Below are positions 28,681-36,978 of a stretch of DNA of 64,000 bases, piece after piece (position 1 is the stretch's first letter; each line of letters begins with the position of its first letter). Made by a program: the position numbers and the translations under genes. The notes under the pieces are model-generated. The model had not been told where the DNA came from, searched no databases, and worked only from the letters and a program-made list of their open reading frames with translations. The stretch comes from Gemmatimonadaceae bacterium (GTDB lineage: Bacteria > Gemmatimonadota > Gemmatimonadetes > Gemmatimonadales > Gemmatimonadaceae). The stretch is from the NCBI GenBank assembly GCA_013697785.1, contig JACCWE010000144.1, positions 23,557 through 87,556 on the forward strand, given 5' to 3'.

Positions 28681-30687
28681 CTAAGTTGTTCGCTTCTTGA
28701 TCAGAATCGCCGCCTCCGCATTCCTCAGCTTGATGGTGGTCACGGGTGAGCCGAGGGTCCCGTCGGCGTGCAGAGGAACCCACGTCTCGCTCGATGGAAG
28801 TGGGATCGAGATGGCTGAGGCATCGTCGTAGCGTTGCGTTCCCCATCCCGTTTGTGGCCGCACTATCACGAGCGCACGATCGAAATCGCGCTGAAATACA
28901 GCCACCCGCTGACCGAACGGATCGGTGCTCACTACGGACTCTGACAGCTGCTGACGGGTGGCCGTCGGGTGTCCGATGTTTGCCTCCTGCGCCGTTATCC
29001 ACACCGTCGAGAAGGGGCGGCTCCATTCGTTCACGAGCTGAAGCTGCAGCTTGTCAGGCGAATGGGGGACGACCATGTAGTAACTCGCGAGCTCCATCAT
29101 CTTGATCCGATGGAATGCACTGTCTGCGCTACCACCCAGACGCAATTTCACGGAATTCATATCCGAGTAGTCGAGAGCGTCGACGAAGTTCACGGACACC
29201 GAAGCGCCGAGCATCTTGTCGATCCAACTCCAGGTGGCGGGCAGCCCGGTGTAGAGCGGATTGTTCGCCTTCTCCATGTGAGTGGCACCGGCCGCGCTGA
29301 CGTCCGCGAAATCGGGATCGAAGTTGTACATCCCCGTATTTGGCTGCAGCATGGTCGCTCCTATTGCGTTCTTGAGCGTGCGAAGCAGCGCCGCGTAGTC
29401 GGTAAAATACTGGCCGCTGGGCGGCCAGCTGGTGGCGCTGCTCGTATATTCGCTCGAGCGGCCAGTCGAGTCCTTCAAAAAGGTTGCGAGATCTCCCGAT
29501 GCCTGAACATCGATGAACAGTCCATCCTGGCCCAACCCCAAACGTCGGAAACGATCCGTTTGGTAGGCGATGAGGCCTGGATCCCCTGGGTTAATTACCC
29601 AGACGTATGAGTTCCAACCATACGGCTTCAGGCGATGTGCGGCGTCGGCAGGCTGACCGAGGCGATGCAGGAACGCGGTCTCAATGTTGTACTGCGTATG
29701 CGCGGAATACCATCTCACCGCATCATCGTACCACTGGCTGGCGGGGAGGCCGGTTGACGGCGTCGCGGAGGGTAGCACGGTGAAGCCGAGGAGCACGTAC
29801 GGATAATTCTGGATCGTTGGGTTTACGGCTTTCCACGCGGCAGCACTGCCTGACATCGAGAGGTCGTAATGCTGTCCCGCCCATTGCCGCTCAACGCTGT
29901 TCCACGAGTAATAGAAATCCGTGACGGCGGTGCGGATGTGCGACCAGTGCGGCGACACAGCACTGTATCCGTTATACAGCGAGCCGGCGGACGTGGGTGG
30001 GAGCGGCGGCGGAGGTGGCGGCGGGGCCGGCTGATTCGGCGTCTCTGGTGCGGGTGGGTGCGCCACGCTGGCGCCAACAACGGTCAGTTGCGCCGTAGCC
30101 TCATTAGAAGCCGTATGCGCGAGAATGTTGACCGAGCCGGTCGTAACACCGGTGACCGCGCCAGTCGAGTCGACGCTCGCCACCGATGGGTCGGCGCTCG
30201 TCCACGTCACTCGTACGTTGGCAAGCGGGTGATTATTGACGTCCGTGACTGACGCCTGTAAGCGGAGCGAACTGTGAACGGAGACCTGCGCGGTTCCAGG
30301 ATTCACGCTCACCCACGTTGGCGTGGGCGGTGTGTTGGACACAATCACGAGCGCCGAGACGCGTCGGTGCCCCGACGCGATCGTGACTTGCGCGCTCCCG
30401 ATGGAGTGCGCGCTCACAGTTCCATCGCTGGCTACTGATGCGATTGAAGAATCGCTCGTGCTCCACAGTGCGGGTTGACCGGCGATGTCACGACCGGCCG
30501 AATCCAGCATGCGAACGGAGAGCAACAGCGACTGGCCGGGAGGCATCGTCGGCTGCGCCGGCGAGATGATCAACCATCGCGCGAGCGACTGTGGCGTAGT
30601 TGCAGAAGCCGACGGATCGGTCATTGCCGAGCAGGCGACGAGAGTCGCGCAGCTCGCGAGCGCGAGTGCGTAGCGAGAAATCGACAT
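28681..30687 (-). CDS. Secreted glycoside hydrolase-like protein (GHL15-like?) with N-terminal BIG2-type Ig domains, paralog 2
   Basis: Lipoprotein-like N-terminus; WSTSDSSIASVASDGTVSAHSIGSAQVTI and WTSADPSVASVDSTGAVTGVTTGSVNI (BIG2); C-terminal half collinear with 12363-13763. Confidence 0.7.
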   Translation of the reverse strand: MSISRYALALASCATLVACSAMTDPSASATTPQSLARWLIISPAQPTMPPGQSLLLSVRMLDSAGRDIAGQPALWSTSDSSIASVASDGTVSAHSIGSAQVTIASGHRRVSALVIVSNTPPTPTWVSVNPGTAQVSVHSSLRLQASVTDVNNHPLANVRVTWTSADPSVASVDSTGAVTGVTTGSVNILAHTASNEATAQLTVVGASVAHPPAPETPNQPAPPPPPPPLPPTSAGSLYNGYSAVSPHWSHIRTAVTDFYYSWNSVERQWAGQHYDLSMSGSAAAWKAVNPTIQNYPYVLLGFTVLPSATPSTGLPASQWYDDAVRWYSAHTQYNIETAFLHRLGQPADAAHRLKPYGWNSYVWVINPGDPGLIAYQTDRFRRLGLGQDGLFIDVQASGDLATFLKDSTGRSSEYTSSATSWPPSGQYFTDYAALLRTLKNAIGATMLQPNTGMYNFDPDFADVSAAGATHMEKANNPLYTGLPATWSWIDKMLGASVSVNFVDALDYSDMNSVKLRLGGSADSAFHRIKMMELASYYMVVPHSPDKLQLQLVNEWSRPFSTVWITAQEANIGHPTATRQQLSESVVSTDPFGQRVAVFQRDFDRALVIVRPQTGWGTQRYDDASAISIPLPSSETWVPLHADGTLGSPVTTIKLRNAEAAILIKKRTT

Positions 30688-30711
30688 AGGCCAAAGTCCT
30701 TACAGGCTCTT

Positions 30712-30803
30712 CGGGCAACCCGACCGACGTAATGTGCCGGGTGGCACATCTTAGTCTCGTAGGCTTTGCGTCCCCGTCTTTCGGCGGGTTTGCCGTTGTC
30801 GCC
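30712..30803 (-). promoter_or_regulatory. c-di-GMP-I (GEMM) riboswitch
   Basis: Minus strand GGCGACAACGGCAAACCCGCCGAAAGACGGGGACGCAAAGCCTACGAGACTAAGATGTGCCACCCGGCACATTACGTCGGTCGGGTTGCCCG: all canonical GEMM blocks. Confidence 0.96.
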
Positions 30804-31030
30804 GGGCGTCAGCCCGTGCGATCGTGCCGTACTGTGGGTTAGTAGGATGATCGTAATGGTCAGACGCGCCTTCTTTGTCTGACGTCACGATGCTTCTTAC
30901 ACGCGGTTTTGTCGCTCGCATCGCACACTTAACGCCGCGGCGTTGGCACGTATGATTACAGTCGCGTTCCTCCTCGCTGTGCGCCGTGCAGAGTCAAGAA
31001 ATTCTATGCGGCGTCGACATTGTGTGGGCG

Positions 31031-32122
31031 CTATGGACCGACGCTGACCGACACGTTTTGCGCGCTTGGAGGAGACGACGAGATTCGATCCTTGATGGCG
31101 AGAAACGGACGCTCGATGATCTTGAACGAGCCCCACGCCATACAGAGCGTAGCGGCGTAACCCACGGCGAACGTCAGCACCTTTGGGCCATGCGGCAGGA
31201 GCTTCTCACCCACGGAGAGTCCCCATACATGATAGAGATAGCTCGGATAAGAGATCAGTCCGAGCGTACGTGTTATCGGATGGTCGAGCCACGACCAAAG
31301 CGGAGTCGTCGAAAGGCCGAGCATCTGAATCATGAAAAGCGCGATAAGTGCTGCATCGACCGTCATCCCGACGCTGTAGTGATAGGCCAGAGAGGAATAG
31401 TGTCGAAACAGCAGAATCAGAGCGATCGGCACGAGGGGCAACAACGACGATGATCGAATTCGCCGTTCGAGAGTAACGAACCAGCCCTCGCCAGAGGAGA
31501 GCGCGAGGAAACAGCCGATCGCCAGCGCGTCGCAGCGTGTATCAAACGCATTATACACGTAAGAGGATGGCGCGTGCAGAAACACATACAGCGCCGATCG
31601 CCAAATCACGACAGCTACGACGAGGATTCCAACGGTACGCCTCGCAACAGCGCGCGAGCGATGAAGAAGGGCGAGACACGCCAATGGCCAAAGCAGGTAG
31701 AACTGCTCTTCGACCGCCAGACTCCACGCATGCGCGATCGACGTCGTCGGGTGTCCGAGAAAAGCGTTGTAGTAGTTGACGAGATAGGTGAAGGCGACCG
31801 AGACGAGTCCGAGCGACCAGCGATGCCCCAGTACGTTGTCGAGCGTCAGCGAAAAAAGGATGAACACGTAGTACGCTGGGAAAATTCGGAGCGCACGTCT
31901 CGTGTAGAATGCACGTATCGATATCGATCCCGTCGAGGCGTACTCCCGCATCAGCAACCACGTAATGAGGAAGCCGGACAGAACGAAGAAGAGCGTGACG
32001 CCCAGATCGCCAGGAATTGCCTGCATCAATCCGGCGTGGTAGGCAATGACGATGAATACGGCGACCGCGCGAAGCCCGTCGAGCGCAGGAAGGTGTCGGG
32101 CACGCGCGACGGGCAGCGTCAC
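31031..32122 (-). CDS. Acyltransferase 3 family membrane protein (OafA-like)
   Basis: LPALDGLRAVAVFIVIAYHAG...GVTLFFVLSGFLITWLLMREY...FYTRRALRIFPAYY. Confidence 0.93.
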   Translation of the reverse strand: MTLPVARARHLPALDGLRAVAVFIVIAYHAGLMQAIPGDLGVTLFFVLSGFLITWLLMREYASTGSISIRAFYTRRALRIFPAYYVFILFSLTLDNVLGHRWSLGLVSVAFTYLVNYYNAFLGHPTTSIAHAWSLAVEEQFYLLWPLACLALLHRSRAVARRTVGILVVAVVIWRSALYVFLHAPSSYVYNAFDTRCDALAIGCFLALSSGEGWFVTLERRIRSSSLLPLVPIALILLFRHYSSLAYHYSVGMTVDAALIALFMIQMLGLSTTPLWSWLDHPITRTLGLISYPSYLYHVWGLSVGEKLLPHGPKVLTFAVGYAATLCMAWGSFKIIERPFLAIKDRISSSPPSAQNVSVSVGP

Positions 32123-32155
32123 CTACACGCGCCGACAGCGATCATCTTGCGCACG

Positions 32156-33838
32156 CTATTGAAAGAGAATTGCAGCGTCGACGTTCCGCAACATCACACG
32201 CGTTACCGAAGCTCCGAGCGTACCGTCCCGATGAAGCAGTCGCATCGGCTTTGACAGCGGAACTTCGATAGCGGTGTCCTCGCCGTAGACAGTCGGTCGC
32301 CAAGTCACGGCCGGTCGCACGAGCACGAGCGCGCGCTCGAATTCGCGAGCGTAGATCCGATAGCTCTGTCCTTTCGAATCGACACCCTTGGCGATAATGT
32401 GTCTCGCCCGCACAGGATGTCCAACATCCACCTCCACCGCGCTCGCCCACGCTTTGTCCGGTCGAATATTCCAGAAATTCTGCTGATCGAACGAGAGCTG
32501 CTGAGGATCGGCGCCCACCGACATGTAGTAGCTGGCGAGCTGCGTCATTTGACCGCGCTCCGTGGGCGCGTTGTAGAGCCCTCCATCGAAGCTGGGATGA
32601 TTGTGCATGACGCCAGCCCATTCGGTATACGAGATCGCCGTCACGAACTCCGTGTAGACTCCACTCGCCAGCAGATGATCGATCTGGGTCCAGCGTCCCT
32701 CCGTTCGATCGCCAAATGGATAGTTCGTACGTTCGAGCTGTGCGCCGCCGCCCGCCACGACGATTGCAGAATCCGTTGGTGTCCAGTATTCCGCGATGTT
32801 GATCAGCAGTATGCGCGGAGCAATTGCCGCGTGAATGTGCGCGATCATCGCGGTTTCCGACGCGAGGTACGCCGCGCCGGTCGCGAATTCGTCCGTCGGC
32901 TTGATCGCGCCGTACATCGAGCCTCCGAATTCATCGAGAAATACGCCTGCATGTCCCTGCGCGATACGAACGAAACGATCAGCCTGATACGCGCGCGAGC
33001 CTGCGTCGCCCGGATTGATGAGCCATCGATATGACTCATTCTTGAACGCTACGCGATGAGTCGAATCGTGACCACCTCGATGCAGGTATGCGGATTCGTA
33101 ATCATACTTGGGATTCAACGCATACCAGCGAATCATGTCGGCCGTAAACGCCGTCGTCAGACTCGCGTTGGATTTTCCGGCGGGACTTTGCACGACCTCG
33201 TACTGCAACGCGTATGGGAAATATCGAATCGTGGGATTCACATTTTTCCACGCCGCCGCCGGCCCCGACATGATCGCATCCACTCGTGGACCGAGGAAAC
33301 CGATCGTCGCGTCGCGGTCCGATGGAGACGCATAGGCCGAATAGAAATCCGTGTAGAATACGCTTATGTGCGAGTAATGTGGGGATTGAGTCGCTCCGCT
33401 CCGGGCGAGAGCTCTCGGCGCCACCTCGTTGATGTGCGCCGGCCGCGCTGCATTGGCGTCATTTTTCGTAGTGCCCACGGCGGAGGGCGAATACACGCTC
33501 ACCTGAGTCGACACTACGCTCGGTCCGATCCTGCCGCTCACTCCGGTAACGCCGGCGCCGGTGGCAGTGATGACTCCATTGGCGTCGACACGGGCGATCG
33601 CAGGATTGTCAGTGGACCAGGCAACGGCGCGTTTAACAACGTGACCGGCGGAATCACGAACCGTCGCCCGAGCGGTGGTCGATTGCCCCACGTCGAGCGA
33701 GCGACGTGCGGAGTCGATCACGATCGTCTCGGGCTGTTGTGCGGAGACGGGAGCGCAGGCGACAACAGCGCTCAGGGTGAGAAGCACCACGAGACGATTC
33801 GCGGTGTGTGCAACCAATCCGGCGATATGCTTTCGCAA
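32156..33838 (-). CDS. Secreted glycoside hydrolase-like protein (GHL15-like?) with one BIG2-type domain, paralog 3
   Basis: AWSTDNPAIARVDANGVITATGAGVTGVSG (BIG2); HYSHISVFYTDFYSAY, AWKNVNPTIRYFPYAL, GVFLDEFG, VDVGHPVRAR shared with the two paralogs. Confidence 0.7.
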   Translation of the reverse strand: MRKHIAGLVAHTANRLVVLLTLSAVVACAPVSAQQPETIVIDSARRSLDVGQSTTARATVRDSAGHVVKRAVAWSTDNPAIARVDANGVITATGAGVTGVSGRIGPSVVSTQVSVYSPSAVGTTKNDANAARPAHINEVAPRALARSGATQSPHYSHISVFYTDFYSAYASPSDRDATIGFLGPRVDAIMSGPAAAWKNVNPTIRYFPYALQYEVVQSPAGKSNASLTTAFTADMIRWYALNPKYDYESAYLHRGGHDSTHRVAFKNESYRWLINPGDAGSRAYQADRFVRIAQGHAGVFLDEFGGSMYGAIKPTDEFATGAAYLASETAMIAHIHAAIAPRILLINIAEYWTPTDSAIVVAGGGAQLERTNYPFGDRTEGRWTQIDHLLASGVYTEFVTAISYTEWAGVMHNHPSFDGGLYNAPTERGQMTQLASYYMSVGADPQQLSFDQQNFWNIRPDKAWASAVEVDVGHPVRARHIIAKGVDSKGQSYRIYAREFERALVLVRPAVTWRPTVYGEDTAIEVPLSKPMRLLHRDGTLGASVTRVMLRNVDAAILFQ

Positions 33839-33878
33839 AGTAGCGCCTCGTATCGTCGATGCGATTCCTGCGATTAGC

Positions 33879-34730
33879 CTACCAGCCGCTGCGCCGGAAC
33901 AGCATCACCGGCACCGTCTTCGCCATGATCTTGAGATCCTCGGCCAGGCACTGGCGCTCGAGATACTCGAGGTCGTAGCGGATCTTCGTGCGCACGTCGT
34001 CGATCGACGTGTCGTACGCATGATTGATCTGCGCCCAGCCGGTGATGCCGGGGCGCGTGCGCTGGCGGAGTCTGTAATCGGGAAGATCTTCGCGAAGGCG
34101 AACGAAAATGCTCGGACGCTCGGGGCGCGGACCAACGATGTTCATGTCGCCACGGATCACGTTCCACAGCTGCGGCAGCTCGTCGAGGCGGGTGCGGCGG
34201 AGGATACGGCCCAGCTTCGTCACACGCGGATCGTTTCGCGTGGCCCATACTGCCCCGCTATTTCGCTCTGCATCCGCGCGCATCGTGCGGAATTTGTAGA
34301 TCGTGAAGATCATCCCACCCTGATCCTGCTTGCGATTGCTGTACAGCGCATCGATCGCGTGGCGGCGGCGATCGAGCCCGACGCGTGTCTGTGAGTACAC
34401 GATAGGACCGTGCGATGTCAGCTTGACGGCCACCGCGACGAGCGCGATCACCGGTGACAGCGCCACGAGCGAAACGGACGCGAGCGTCACGTTCACGCAG
34501 CGGTTCGCGATCTCGGAGCGATCGCGCACGACGCACGTGGGCGCGGTCTGCGGCGCGCGCCGCTCCACGCGACGTGGCGTGTCGATTCCCGCTGGCGAAT
34601 CGGCAGAGGGCGTGACGATGCGTCCGCTCCCACTCCGACGTCGAGTTGGTGCGCGCTCAACCATCGGTTGTTCGCTGACCTGCGGGATACTCCACACTTT
34701 CGCTGCTCCTTCGCTACGTCCGTTGCTCAA
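33879..34730 (-). CDS. Undecaprenyl-phosphate sugar transferase (WcaJ/ExoY-like)
   Basis: FTIYKFRTMRADAERNSGAVWATRNDPRVTKLGRILRRTRLDELPQLWNVIRGDMNIVGPRPERP...RPGITGWAQINH. Confidence 0.95.
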   Translation of the reverse strand: MSNGRSEGAAKVWSIPQVSEQPMVERAPTRRRSGSGRIVTPSADSPAGIDTPRRVERRAPQTAPTCVVRDRSEIANRCVNVTLASVSLVALSPVIALVAVAVKLTSHGPIVYSQTRVGLDRRRHAIDALYSNRKQDQGGMIFTIYKFRTMRADAERNSGAVWATRNDPRVTKLGRILRRTRLDELPQLWNVIRGDMNIVGPRPERPSIFVRLREDLPDYRLRQRTRPGITGWAQINHAYDTSIDDVRTKIRYDLEYLERQCLAEDLKIMAKTVPVMLFRRSGW

Positions 34731-35557
34731 TGGCGCCTCAGTACTACGATGGTGCTCACCAGCCCTGCGGTAATTCCGACGATCGACGCGATCAAGGCGA
34801 AATTGGTGTGATGGCGCTCACCTATCACTATCTGATCGCCCGGTCTGATGTTGAGCTGATCGAGCGTTGCTCCTTTCGCAACTTCCTGGCCGAGCAGCGT
34901 CGACGAGTAGACGACATCACTGCCGCGCTTCACCTGCGTCCGGTCGACATCCGCATTCTGCGTCGGTCCGCCTGCCATCATGATCGCATCGGCCAGCGCG
35001 ATGTCCGCCGGGAGCTGATAGAACCCCGGCTTGCTCACTGCACCCATCACCGCCACACGCACCAGCGACATCGTCTGAACATCCGGCCGCTTGATGTATC
35101 GCGTCAGCTGCGTCGTCAGATACTCCTGAAGCTCCGAGCGAAGCACTCCCTGCAGCGAGATGTCCGGCAAATTGGGCAACTTGATCACTCTCCCCGCGCG
35201 GACGACTACCGTGTCACTCACCAACGAATCGGTGCGAATCGATAAAAAAACACGGTCGCCTACATCGAAATCACCGTCGCGCAGCCGTGCACGAATCGTC
35301 GCCGCCTGCATCTGCTTCTGAGCGCGAAGCCCGGCATCGGTCTGCGCCGCGGCCTCCTGATCCGTTGTCACCGCCAGCGCCTGCAACTGCACCCTTGTCG
35401 CCTCGGCGTGCTGACTCTCGCTCGGCGGCAACAACTTGGAGGAGGGCGGGGCCGAATGGTGGCAGGCGCTGAAGCCTGCAACGAGGGCCAAACCGGTGAC
35501 TGCTCCGCGGGCCAAGCTTTGCAGCCGGTCGAGGCTGTACCGAAATGAAGTGCTCAT
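34727..35557 (-). CDS. Wza-like polysaccharide export protein (SLBB)
   Basis: DFDVGDRVFLSIRTDSLVSDTVVVRAGRVIKLPNLPDISLQGVLRSELQEYLTTQLTRYI...VAVMGAVSKPGFYQLPADIALADAIMMAGG. Confidence 0.9.
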   Translation of the reverse strand: MSTSFRYSLDRLQSLARGAVTGLALVAGFSACHHSAPPSSKLLPPSESQHAEATRVQLQALAVTTDQEAAAQTDAGLRAQKQMQAATIRARLRDGDFDVGDRVFLSIRTDSLVSDTVVVRAGRVIKLPNLPDISLQGVLRSELQEYLTTQLTRYIKRPDVQTMSLVRVAVMGAVSKPGFYQLPADIALADAIMMAGGPTQNADVDRTQVKRGSDVVYSSTLLGQEVAKGATLDQLNIRPGDQIVIGERHHTNFALIASIVGITAGLVSTIVVLRRH

Positions 35558-35666
35558 GTACGCGGTGGTCATTGCACCAGCCGTGCTAGAGGTGAGAAGA
35601 ATGCCATTTGACGATAAATCTTTACGGCTTGGTGACTTGAGTAGCGGCCCCAACTGAGCGGTACAG

Positions 35667-35682
35667 AGCACGGACGGTGCCA
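35667..35682 (-). promoter_or_regulatory. Weak candidate sigma54 promoter upstream of the export operon
   Basis: Minus strand TGGCACCGTCCGTGCT; GG and GC at correct 12-nt offset, -12 element imperfect. Confidence 0.35.
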
Positions 35683-35842
35683 GTTGTGGCGAACCCTCCA
35701 CAATATCGACCGCCTCATACACAATGCGGTTGCACACCGGTTACTGAAGTGGACCGAAATGAATGACATGAGCTTGCACACGTCTGTAAGGGGTGATTCA
35801 TTAGATTTGTGATACACATCGCATTGCCCGCGTGTCAGCATT

Positions 35843-35867
35843 ACATCGTAGATGTGGCACCCGTGCC
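35843..35867. promoter_or_regulatory. Two adjacent palindromes in the divergent intergenic region
   Basis: ACATC-GTA-GATGT then GGCAC-CC-GTGCC. Confidence 0.35.
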
Positions 35868-36027
35868 CCATGAAAGCGTTTCCATGCATCGCTGCGTCCG
35901 TTGGAAGCTCCTTGCGCGCAACGAGTTATCCTCGTTTCGCCCCGATTGCACAGTACGTGCAGAGCGTGCGCCCGCACCGTAGCGCGCGTACTCGCTGCAG
36001 CGCGCAGCTCCCAGCCATCGGAAGTGC

Positions 36028-36978
36028 ATGACGGAAGACGGTCTCACCCCTCGACCTCCTCTCATTCTGCTCGCCAACGAGCACGAATGGGCCGCGCGTT
36101 CCCTCGAGACCATCCTCGGACCGCACGGCTTCGCCGTCCTGCGAGCATACACCGGTCGCCAGTTGCTCGGCCTGGTGCGGAGCGCGCAACCCGATCTGAT
36201 CATGGTGGACGTGCGGCTCCCGGATATGCGTGGCGTCGACGTCTGCCGCGCGCTTCGCGACGATCCGCACTTCCCCGAGGAGACGCCGATCATCTTCACC
36301 AGCTCGGGCACGCCTGAGCGGCACGAGCGGCTCGAGGCGTTCAAGGCCGGCGCCTGGGAGATCGTCAGCCAGCCCCTCGACGCCGAAGTCCTGCTGCTCA
36401 AGCTCGATGCGTACATGCGCGGCAAGCGCGCCGTAGATCGTTTGCGCGATGAGAGTCTGCTCGACCAGGCAACGGGCCTGTATAACATGCAGGGGATGGT
36501 TCGCCGAGCGCGCGAGATGTCTGCCGATGCGCAGCGCCTCCACGCGCCGATCTCATGCGTCGCGTTCACTCCCGTCGCCACTACGGACAGCGAGATGACG
36601 TCGCCGGCGATCACCGAGATCATGGTCGAGAGGCTCGGCGCCATCGTGCGCCGCACCGGACGCGCGTCGGATGCGATCGGCCGCCTCGGACCCACCGAGT
36701 TCGCGATCATCGCGCCTGCCACCGAAGAGCCTGGCGCGATCCGCATGATGGAGCGGCTCGAGTCACAGCTCTCCGACATGCTCACGCAGCCCGACGGCAT
36801 CGCGCAGCGCGTGGAGCTGCGCGCCGGCTACTGCTCGGTTGCGGATGGTGCGAAATCGGCCGTAGATGCGGTGGAGATGCTGCTGCGCGCGAACTCCGCA
36901 CTGCGCGACGCGCGCAGCGCCCAGCGCAGCGACGAGCTGCGCAGCTACGACAGCTCGCCGCTCAGGTTCGCCCTGTAA
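36028..36978 (+). CDS. Response regulator with degenerate GGDEF domain (REC-GPTEF)
   Basis: REC: DLIMVDVRLPDMRGVDVC, IIFTSS; GGDEF start DQATGLYNMQGM; signature RASDAIGRLGPTEFAII. Confidence 0.85.
   Translation: MTEDGLTPRPPLILLANEHEWAARSLETILGPHGFAVLRAYTGRQLLGLVRSAQPDLIMVDVRLPDMRGVDVCRALRDDPHFPEETPIIFTSSGTPERHERLEAFKAGAWEIVSQPLDAEVLLLKLDAYMRGKRAVDRLRDESLLDQATGLYNMQGMVRRAREMSADAQRLHAPISCVAFTPVATTDSEMTSPAITEIMVERLGAIVRRTGRASDAIGRLGPTEFAIIAPATEEPGAIRMMERLESQLSDMLTQPDGIAQRVELRAGYCSVADGAKSAVDAVEMLLRANSALRDARSAQRSDELRSYDSSPLRFAL

Noticed and set aside
35854-35869. TGGCACCCGTGCCCCA as a sigma54 promoter for the REC-GPTEF gene
   Set aside because: The -12 GC dinucleotide is absent at the required offset
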